DNA from: Brevibacterium permense | Lineage (GTDB): Bacteria > Actinomycetota > Actinomycetes > Actinomycetales > Brevibacteriaceae | Direction of reading: 5' to 3' | DNA: 64,000 bases | Assembly (NCBI RefSeq): GCF_013280495.1 | Contig: NZ_JABSSX010000002.1 | Span: 186,001 to 250,000, forward strand | Part shown: in pieces, positions 58,820 to 64,000 of the stretch | How the letters are laid out: the number at the start of each line of letters is the position of its first letter | Numbering within the stretch: position 1 is the stretch's first letter | The notes under the pieces: generated by a model | Told to the model about the DNA's origin: nothing | The model's input: the letters and a program-made list of their open reading frames with translations, nothing else | The model's database searches: none | Made by a program: the position numbers and the translations under genes

Positions 58820-58848
58820 GAAGCCCCGAGTGGATCACTCGGGGCTTC
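58820..58848. terminator. Terminator of the tRNA operon
   Basis: A perfect inverted repeat with 13-base arms (GAAGCCCCGAGTG and CACTCGGGGCTTC) and a 3-base loop begins six bases after the last tRNA. It is the strongest hairpin in the window and ends the Gly-Cys-Val-Val transcript. Confidence 0.85.
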
Positions 58849-58853
58849 TTCTG

Positions 58854-58925
58854 TGCGCGATACTGGGATCGAACCAGTGACCTCTTCCGTGTCAGGGAAG
58901 CGCGCTACCGCTGCGCCAATCGCGC
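58854..58925 (-). tRNA. tRNA-Val (anticodon GAC)
   Basis: The 72-base cloverleaf has the acceptor stem GCGCGAT/ATCGCGC, D arm GCGC-AGCGGTA-GCGC, anticodon stem CTTCC/GGAAG with loop CTGACAC, and T loop TTCGATC. Anticodon GAC reads GUC and GUU. CCA is not encoded. It is the last gene of the tRNA operon and differs from the neighbouring tRNA-Val only at two anticodon-loop bases. Confidence 0.96.
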
Positions 58926-58962
58926 TCTATTCATTTGTTGCACCGGAACCCGAGGGTCCCTG

Positions 58963-59034
58963 TGCGCGATACTGGGATCGAACCAGTGACCTCTTCCGTG
59001 TGAAGGAAGCGCGCTACCGCTGCGCCAATCGCGC
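58963..59034 (-). tRNA. tRNA-Val (anticodon CAC)
   Basis: The 72-base cloverleaf has the same stems as the following tRNA-Val; the anticodon loop is TTCACAC, giving anticodon CAC, which reads GUG, the most used Val codon in GC-rich genomes together with GUC. The near-identity with the GAC gene points to duplication and anticodon change. Confidence 0.96.
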
Positions 59035-59064
59035 TGGTCAACCGACATTTCTGCCGGTCATCCG

Positions 59065-59135
59065 AGGTGGCGACGGGATTCGAACCCGTGTATACGGCTT
59101 TGCAGGCCGCTGCCTCGCCTCTCGGCCACGCCACC
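59065..59135 (-). tRNA. tRNA-Cys (anticodon GCA)
   Basis: The 71-base cloverleaf has acceptor stem GGTGGCG/CGCCACC and the anticodon loop CTGCAAA. The discriminator base is U73, the main identity element for cysteinyl-tRNA synthetase. The order Gly-Cys-Val is common in actinobacteria. Confidence 0.96.
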
Positions 59136-59161
59136 GCCAAGGCAGTGCCATGACGCCTCCG

Positions 59162-59234
59162 AGCGGATGACGGGACTCGAACCCGCGACCCTCACCTTGG
59201 CAAGGTGATGCTCTACCAACTGAGCCACATCCGC
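59162..59234 (-). tRNA. tRNA-Gly (anticodon GCC)
   Basis: The 73-base cloverleaf has acceptor stem GCGGATG/CATCCGC, anticodon stem TCACC/GGTGA and loop TTGCCAA, giving anticodon GCC (reads GGC and GGU), with T loop TTCGAGT. It is the first gene of the tRNA operon. Confidence 0.96.
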
Positions 59235-59271
59235 ATTTCTCGCTGCCCGGTTTCCCTGGCATCGAGATATA

Positions 59272-59300
59272 ACTCTATACGCAGGTGGCGGCTTACGCAA
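59272..59300 (-). promoter_or_regulatory. Promoter of the tRNA operon
   Basis: The minus strand shows TTGCGT (59295-59300) and TAGAGT (59272-59277) 17 bases apart, or TATAGA two bases nearer. The start would fall near 59265, about 30 bases before tRNA-Gly. It is divergent from the plus-strand gene at 59371. Confidence 0.55.
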
Positions 59301-59358
59301 AATCAGAATCGGGTGATCGTGGTCACACGTATCGATCAAGCTTTCAGGGTCGCCATCT

Positions 59359-59364
59359 TATAGT
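59359..59364 (+). promoter_or_regulatory. -10 box of the gene at 59371, leaderless geometry
   Basis: TATAGT ends six bases before the GTG start at 59371, the same spacing as at 41851 and 40256. No ribosome-binding site is present and the -35 region is not clear. The transcript may begin at the GTG. Confidence 0.45.
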
Positions 59365-59370
59365 GGTTGG

Positions 59371-59847
59371 GTGAATGCAGAGAGCCCGCAGCCCCGCCCG
59401 AAAGGCTGGTTGTCACGCCACCACCGGCAAGATCCCCGACCGTGGCGGAAACTGCGTCTGGGGTTCCTCCGCTGGCGGCGCACAGTGTTGGCCAACCCGC
59501 ACACTGCAGGCCTCTACCGCACCTTCGTCGGCGGCCTCGGCACACTCATCGTGCTCGTCGGCCTCGTTCTCGTCCCGCTGCCCGGCCCCGGTTGGCTCAT
59601 CGTCATCATCGGCCTGTTCATCATCTCCAGCGAGTTCCACTGGGCTCAACGGCTTCTGCACTTCGTGCGCGTGAACGTCGAACGCTGGACGCACTGGATC
59701 ATGGCTCAGCGGCTGTGGGTGCGGTGGACCATCGGGGCCGCGACGGCCGCCTTCGTGGCAGTCATCGTGTGGCTCACCCTGAAACTCACCGGCCTGCCCG
59801 GTTGGGTCCCGGACCTGCGTCTCTTCGATGTGATCGGCCTGCGCTGA
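59371..59847 (+). CDS. PGPGW-motif transmembrane protein (TIGR02611 type)
   Basis: The 158-residue membrane protein has a basic N-terminus (RHHRQDPRPWRKLRLG), two membrane segments around residues 50-85 that contain the family motif PLPGPGW (LVLVPLPGPGWLIVIIG), an amphipathic region (EFHWAQRLLHFVRVNVERW) and a last helix around 122-140. Function is unknown; the family is spread across actinobacteria. Start is GTG 59371, apparently on a leaderless mRNA. It ends convergently with zapE, with a shared terminator between. Confidence 0.88.
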   Translation: MNAESPQPRPKGWLSRHHRQDPRPWRKLRLGFLRWRRTVLANPHTAGLYRTFVGGLGTLIVLVGLVLVPLPGPGWLIVIIGLFIISSEFHWAQRLLHFVRVNVERWTHWIMAQRLWVRWTIGAATAAFVAVIVWLTLKLTGLPGWVPDLRLFDVIGLR

Positions 59848-59855
59848 GAGACGAG

Positions 59856-59896
59856 CGACGCCCGTCCCACCTTCATCAGAGGTGCGACAGGCGTCG
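59856..59896. terminator. Bidirectional terminator between the PGPGW gene and zapE
   Basis: A long hairpin (outer arms CGACGCC and GGCGTCG, inner arms CACCT and AGGTG, two mismatches, 7-base loop) fills the 62-base convergent gap and can serve both strands. Confidence 0.65.
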
Positions 59897-59909
59897 ATGG
59901 CTTCTCGGC

Positions 59910-60917
59910 TCAGGACGACAGAGCGGTCAGTCGCGAGAGGCAGCGCATGTACTTCTTCTTGTACCCGCCGGCCAGCGATTCTTCAGTGAAGACCTTGTCG
60001 AGAGCGGCACCGGAGTTGATGATGTGCACATTGCGATCGTAGAGCCGGTCGACAAGCGCCACGAAGCGCAGAGCCACGCTCTCGTTGTCGATCGTGCGCA
60101 CGCTCTCCCACACAGCCGCGTCGATTCCGTCGACCATCCGCCCATAGCGTGAGGGGTGAACGGTGGACAGATGGCTGAGCAGCGCGGAGAAGTCATCGCG
60201 AGCCACAACTCCGTCAAGCCGGCTCGCGGCCGAATCGAGTTCGGATTCCGGCAGCGGGTCCGCTGGAGCGGTCAGCTCACGGGCACGGTAGTCCTTGCCG
60301 TCGATGCGATAGACCTCGAACTGATCGGCCAGCGCCTGAATCTCGCGCAGGAAGTCCTGAGCGGCGAAGCGCCCCTCCCCCAGAGACCCGGGCAGAGTGT
60401 TCGATGTCGCGATGATCTTCACTCCGGCGTCGGTGAGTTCGCGCATCAGCCGGGACATGAGCACGGTGTCGCCGGGATCGTCGAGTTCGAATTCGTCGAC
60501 GCAGACGAGCTTCATCTTCGACAGGTCGTCGCGAGCCCGGGCGAAGCCCAAGGCTCCGACGAGGTTCGTGTATTCGACGAAGGTGCCGAAGGTCGCCGGC
60601 TTCTCGTTGGCATGCCAGGCCGAAGCCAACAGGTGAGTCTTGCCGACACCGTAGCCGCCGTCGAGGTAGACGCCCTTGGCACCGGATCTTCCCTTTGAGA
60701 ACAGCTTGCCGAAGAATCCCTTGTCGGTCGAGCGCTGTGTGAATTCCCGCAGCTTGTTCCGTGCCTCTTCCTGCGAGGGCTCCGCGGGGTCGGTGCGGTA
60801 GCTGTCGAAGGACACGTTCTCGAACTGAGGCGGCGGCACGAGACCTGCGATGAGCTCTTCGGGGGCAACCTGTGGGGATCGGTCGCTCAGTGCGACCAGA
60901 GTCTGCTCGGCATTCAC
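59910..60917 (-). CDS. zapE: AFG1-like ATPase ZapE
   Basis: ZapE is a P-loop ATPase; in E. coli it binds the Z ring and affects division, and it is the bacterial relative of mitochondrial AFG1. The 335-residue protein has PPPQFENVSFDSYRTDP, Walker A YLDGGYGVGKTHLLAS (about residues 87-102), Walker B VCVDEFELDDPGD, and sensor IIATSNTLPGSLGEGRF. The C-terminal part has LYDRNVHIINSG. ATG at 60917 is used. It stands alone, with a 168-base gap to era upstream in which I see only a weak hairpin (60945-60962, arms GCCCGA/TCGGGC). Confidence 0.94.
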   Translation of the reverse strand: MNAEQTLVALSDRSPQVAPEELIAGLVPPPQFENVSFDSYRTDPAEPSQEEARNKLREFTQRSTDKGFFGKLFSKGRSGAKGVYLDGGYGVGKTHLLASAWHANEKPATFGTFVEYTNLVGALGFARARDDLSKMKLVCVDEFELDDPGDTVLMSRLMRELTDAGVKIIATSNTLPGSLGEGRFAAQDFLREIQALADQFEVYRIDGKDYRARELTAPADPLPESELDSAASRLDGVVARDDFSALLSHLSTVHPSRYGRMVDGIDAAVWESVRTIDNESVALRFVALVDRLYDRNVHIINSGAALDKVFTEESLAGGYKKKYMRCLSRLTALSS

Positions 60918-61085
60918 TCGGCCTAGTCTAAGGCAGGCTCGAGTGCCCGATTCAACTCGGGCCCAGCAGGGTGATGCCCGTCACAGGCAGCGCATCCGCG
61001 GCGCTTCCGCCGTCCGGCCTCCGCCGTCCGTCCACCGCCCCGCCGACGCGCTGTTCGCATCACCAGCGGCGACCGACCCGGCAGA

Positions 61086-62024
61086 TCAGTTGTTGAAGTC
61101 GAAGCCGAGGCGGCCGAGCTGTTTGGGATCGCGCTGCCAGTCCTTGGCCACCTTGACGTGCAGGTCGAGGTAGACCTTCGTGCCGAGGAGCCGCTCGATG
61201 CCCTGCCGGGATTCCGATCCGATGGTCTTGAGCCGACTTCCGCCCTTGCCGATGATGATGGCCTTCTGGCTGGGACGTTCGACGTAGAGGTTGACGTGGA
61301 CGTTCCACAGCGGATTGTCCTCGCTGCGTCCTTCCCGCGGGTACATCTCCTCGACCTGCACGGCCAGGGAATGGGGCAGTTCGTCACGCACGCCTTCGAG
61401 GGCCGCTTCGCGAACGAGCTCGGCGATCATCTTCTCTTCCGGCTCATCCGTGAGGTCACCGTCGGGGTAGAGCGGAGGAGATTTCGGCAGATGCGCCGCG
61501 AGCACCGAATCGACGGTGTCGACCTGGAAGTCCTCGACCGCGGAGACGGGGACGACATCGGCGAAGTCGGCGAGCTCGCCGACAGCCAGCAGCGCCTCGG
61601 CGATCTTGTCCTTGGGCACCCGGTCGACCTTCGTCACGAGCGCGACGATCGGGGTCCGTCCGTCCAGCAGCGCCAGCTGGGAGGCGATATAGCGGTCGCC
61701 GGGACCGATCGGCTCATCGGCGGGCAGGCAGAAGCCGATGACGTCGACCTCGCCCAGCGTGGATGCCACGAGATCGTTGAGTCGGGAACCGAGCAGGGTG
61801 CGCGGTTTGTGCAGTCCGGGGGTGTCGATGAGGATGAGCTGATGGTCGTCCTTGTGGACGATTCCGCGGATCGTATGCCGGGTCGTCTGTGGTTTGGCCG
61901 AGGTGATCGCGACCTTCTCCCCCACCAGGGCGTTCGTCAGCGTCGACTTTCCCGTATTCGGGCGCCCCACGAAGCAGGCGAAGCCGGCCCGATAGTCATC
62001 GGGGTAGTCCGTGCGAAATTCCAT
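61086..62024 (-). CDS. era: GTPase Era
   Basis: Era is a GTPase that checks 30S ribosome maturation and binds the 3' end of 16S rRNA. The 312-residue protein has G1 GRPNTGKST, the switch region with TTRHTIRG, G3 DTPGLHKPR, G4 VTKVDRVP, and the C-terminal KH domain with AIIIGKGGSRLKTIG. ATG at 62024 begins two bases after the stop of the CNNM gene, with AGAGGA upstream inside that stop region. Longer readings are not protein-like. The order phoH-ybeY-CNNM-era is conserved in actinobacteria. Confidence 0.97.
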   Translation of the reverse strand: MEFRTDYPDDYRAGFACFVGRPNTGKSTLTNALVGEKVAITSAKPQTTRHTIRGIVHKDDHQLILIDTPGLHKPRTLLGSRLNDLVASTLGEVDVIGFCLPADEPIGPGDRYIASQLALLDGRTPIVALVTKVDRVPKDKIAEALLAVGELADFADVVPVSAVEDFQVDTVDSVLAAHLPKSPPLYPDGDLTDEPEEKMIAELVREAALEGVRDELPHSLAVQVEEMYPREGRSEDNPLWNVHVNLYVERPSQKAIIIGKGGSRLKTIGSESRQGIERLLGTKVYLDLHVKVAKDWQRDPKQLGRLGFDFNN

Positions 62025-62025
62025 C

Positions 62026-63339
62026 TCAGTCCTCTTCCTTCGTCCCCGAACCTTCGGCTGCGGCGGTCCGCTGTGCGTGTCTGCTGTTCTCGTGGGTGCG
62101 GGTGACCCGCACGTGGGTGATCCGGTGGCGTCGGCCCTGGCCCTCCATGGCTTCGATCTCGAGGCCCTCGATCGACGCATGCGAACCGTCGATGGGCACA
62201 CGGTCGATGAGCTTCGAGAGCAGTCCGCCGACGCTGTTGACATCGTCTTCGTCGATGCGCACATCGAAGTATTCGGCGAAGTCGGAGATCGACATGCGGG
62301 TGCTGATGATGAACGATCCGTCTTCGGCGGCGACGAGTTCGTCATCGCCGTTGTCGTATTCGTCTTCGATCTCGCCGACGATCTCTTCGACGATGTCCTC
62401 GATGGTCACCAACCCTGCGGTGCCGCCGTATTCGTCGATGAGGATCGCCAGATGGGTCGAATCCAGCTGCATCTGCCGCAGCAGGTCATCGGCCGGCTTC
62501 GTCTCCGGGACGAACAGGACGGAGCGGGCCAGGTTGCCCACGGGGCGGTCGGCCTCCTCGGGGTGGAGGTGGAGGCGGCGGGCGACGTCCTTGAGGTAGG
62601 CGACTCCGCGGACGTCGTCGAGATCCTCCCCGCAGACGGGGATGCGGGAGAAGCCGGAGCGGAAGAACAGGTTCATCGCCTTCTGCAGACTCACGTCCGC
62701 ATCGACGGTGACGAGGTCGGTGCGCGGCACCATGACCTCGTTCGCCGAGGTGTCTGAGAGGTTGAACACCGACTGGATCATCTCGCGTTCGCCGTCTTCG
62801 ATGATGTCGGATTCGCTCGCCCGCTCGACGAGATCGCGCAGCTGTTCGGAGGTCACGAACGGACCGTCCTTGTACACCTTGTCCGGGGTCAACAGATTGC
62901 CGAGCACGACGAGGATGCGGGTGAGCGGTTTGAGCGCGACGAGGACGATGCGCACGACCCAGCTGAGGTTGAGACTGACGGCCAGCGATCGGCGCTTGCC
63001 GATCGTCCGCGGGGAGACTCCGGTGATGATGAAGACCGCCACCGAGGCGGTGATCACGGTGAGGAAGACCATGAGCGGTCCCACGGAGTAGTAGGAGTCA
63101 TAGGCCAGGGCGATGAACACCGTGGCGAGTGCTTCGAGGAAGTTGCGGACGAAGATGATGACGTTGATGTTCGTCGGCAGGTCCGCGAGGATCGTCTCGA
63201 CACGCACCGCTGAGCGCTTGCCGTCCTCCTTCGCCTCTTCGACCGCATGGTGGGAGACGTTGAGCAGCGCGGCATCCACGGCGGAGAGGGTAGCTGCGAT
63301 GATGAGGCACAGTGCAGCCCCGAGGAAGAACATGAACAC
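62026..63339 (-). CDS. CNNM/CorC-type transporter-associated protein (hemolysin family)
   Basis: The 437-residue protein has an N-terminal CNNM membrane domain (about residues 1-150, several hydrophobic segments including FVRNFLEALATVFIALA), a CBS pair (about 190-320: ANEVMVPRTDLVTVDADVSL, SGFSRIPVCGEDLDDVRG, HLAILIDEYGGTAGLVTIED), and a C-terminal CorC_HlyC domain (DGSFIISTRMSISDFAEYF). Related proteins take part in Mg2+ or Co2+ handling; the old name hemolysin is misleading. The tail is charged. It lies between ybeY (two bases) and era (two bases). Confidence 0.93.
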   Translation of the reverse strand: MFMFFLGAALCLIIAATLSAVDAALLNVSHHAVEEAKEDGKRSAVRVETILADLPTNINVIIFVRNFLEALATVFIALAYDSYYSVGPLMVFLTVITASVAVFIITGVSPRTIGKRRSLAVSLNLSWVVRIVLVALKPLTRILVVLGNLLTPDKVYKDGPFVTSEQLRDLVERASESDIIEDGEREMIQSVFNLSDTSANEVMVPRTDLVTVDADVSLQKAMNLFFRSGFSRIPVCGEDLDDVRGVAYLKDVARRLHLHPEEADRPVGNLARSVLFVPETKPADDLLRQMQLDSTHLAILIDEYGGTAGLVTIEDIVEEIVGEIEDEYDNGDDELVAAEDGSFIISTRMSISDFAEYFDVRIDEDDVNSVGGLLSKLIDRVPIDGSHASIEGLEIEAMEGQGRRHRITHVRVTRTHENSRHAQRTAAAEGSGTKEED

Positions 63340-63341
63340 GA

Positions 63342-63830
63342 TCAGACCTCGGTGGGGGTGGGAATGTCGGTGCGACCGTCGTAGCGGGCCGCGAAGAAGG
63401 TCAGCAGCAGATGCCGCTGGAGGGCGAACATCTCTTCCCGCGCTTCTGGCTCACCGTGGTCGTAGCCGAGCAGGTGGAGGAATCCGTGGACGGTCAGCAG
63501 CAGGATCTCGTCCATCGTCGAATGTCCGGCCGCCCGGGCCTGGGCCTCGGCGACCTCGGGACAGATGATGATGTCGCCCATCTGACCTTCGGTCGGCTTC
63601 TCCGGCTCGCCCTGGTGGAGCTGGTCCATGGGAAAGGACATCACATCGGTCGGTCCTTCGAGGTCCATCCAGGTGACGTGGAGTTCGGACATGGCCGCCC
63701 CGTCGACCATGGTCACAGCCAGCTCCGCACCGGGGTGCATGTGCAGGGCTTCACCGAGATATTCGGTCAGTGCCACGACTTCGTCGAGGTCCACCTCGGC
63801 GTCGGTCTCGTTGAGGATCTCGGTGTTCAT
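63342..63830 (-). CDS. ybeY: Endoribonuclease YbeY
   Basis: YbeY is a zinc-dependent RNase for 16S rRNA 3' maturation and ribosome quality control. The 162-residue protein has the metal site LTVHGFLHLLGYDHGEPEA with three His (about residues 115-125), and VTWMDLEGPTDVMSFPMD, the family Arg/Asp region. ATG 63830 overlaps the phoH stop (ATGA) and is preferred to GTG 63845. Confidence 0.95.
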   Translation of the reverse strand: MNTEILNETDAEVDLDEVVALTEYLGEALHMHPGAELAVTMVDGAAMSELHVTWMDLEGPTDVMSFPMDQLHQGEPEKPTEGQMGDIIICPEVAEAQARAAGHSTMDEILLLTVHGFLHLLGYDHGEPEAREEMFALQRHLLLTFFAARYDGRTDIPTPTEV

Positions 63831-64000
63831 TCGGCATTCCCCCACAGGTCGTAGGCTTCGACGATCTTCGTCACCAGCGAATGCCGGACGACGTCCTTGC
63901 TGCCCAGTTCGCAGAACTGCAGGTCGTCGATCCCGTCGAGGATGTCGCGGACGACCTTGAGTCCGCTGCGGGTCTTGCCCGGCAGGTCGATCTGGGAGAT
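63827..64000 (-). CDS. phoH: PhoH-like ATPase (C-terminal end only)
   Basis: Only the last 57 residues are in the window: ISQIDLPGKTRSGLKVV, RDILDGIDDLQFCEL and DVVRHSLVTKIVEAYDLW. These match the end of PhoH-family proteins, P-loop ATPases of uncertain role that precede ybeY in most actinobacteria; the Walker motifs would lie beyond the right edge. The stop overlaps the ybeY start. Confidence 0.9.
   Translation of the reverse strand: MSQIDLPGKTRSGLKVVRDILDGIDDLQFCELGSKDVVRHSLVTKIVEAYDLWGNAE

Noticed and set aside
58814..59262. Open frames on both strands over the tRNA cluster
   Set aside because: The DNA forms four complete cloverleaves and a terminator; the frames are accidental.

Overview
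The window is 64 kb of contiguous chromosome from a high-GC Gram-positive bacterium (Actinomycetota). The evidence is strong G/C bias at third codon positions, an mIHF gene beside gmk, SecD/YajC with long charged tails, and gene orders (alaS-ruvX-mltG-aroE-pilD-aroC-aroK-aroB-efp-nusB; pyrR-pyrB-pyrC-carA-carB-pyrF-mihF-gmk-rpoZ-coaBC-metK-priA-fmt; yebC-ruvCAB-yajC-secDF-rel) typical of that phylum. The overall layout resembles Micrococcales; a Brevibacterium-like organism is a guess. Almost every gene is on the minus strand, so transcription runs from high to low coordinates. Only three protein genes (40376, 41851, 59371) lie on the plus strand.

Read in the direction of transcription: (i) 64000-61086 carries phoH (partial), ybeY, a CNNM/CorC protein and era. 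(ii) 60917-59371 holds zapE and a convergent PGPGW membrane protein. (iii) 59234-58854 is a tRNA operon (Gly, Cys, Val, Val). (iv) 58576-57239 is a membrane protein with a prion-like repeat region. (v) 57043-52396 has thrS, a HIT hydrolase and an S9 peptidase, then a NUDIX gene. (vi) 51648-44702 has yebC, ruvC, ruvA, ruvB, yajC, secD and secF. (vii) 44681-42384 is rel, followed by an orphan gene, a DUF349 gene and an MBL hydrolase. (viii) 39560-34980 has hisS, aspS and rarA, then a dead antiporter fragment and rpsD. (ix) 33672-23433 is alaS to nusB, including the end of the shikimate pathway (aroE, C, K, B) and a frameshifted prepilin peptidase. (x) 23322-12024 is the de novo pyrimidine operon led by pyrR, then nucleotide and coenzyme genes to metK. 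(xi) 10809-5553 has priA, fmt, rsmB and rpe. (xii) 5502-1 has pnuC, then hisE, hisG and hisF, with a PH-like membrane protein, a CaiB-type CoA transferase and an AccD3-type carboxyltransferase inserted between hisG and hisF.

Most of the region is conserved housekeeping DNA. I see no phage, insertion sequence, CRISPR array, secondary-metabolite cluster or defence island, and nothing that I would call a new multi-gene system. The items most worth a second look are the G7-run frameshift in the prepilin peptidase, the antiporter remnant after rarA, a PyrR-type RNA site overlapping the pyrR ribosome-binding site, the CoA-transferase/carboxyltransferase pair inside the his cluster, pnuC standing where related species keep riboflavin genes, the prion-like repeat protein, and a set of apparently leaderless genes.
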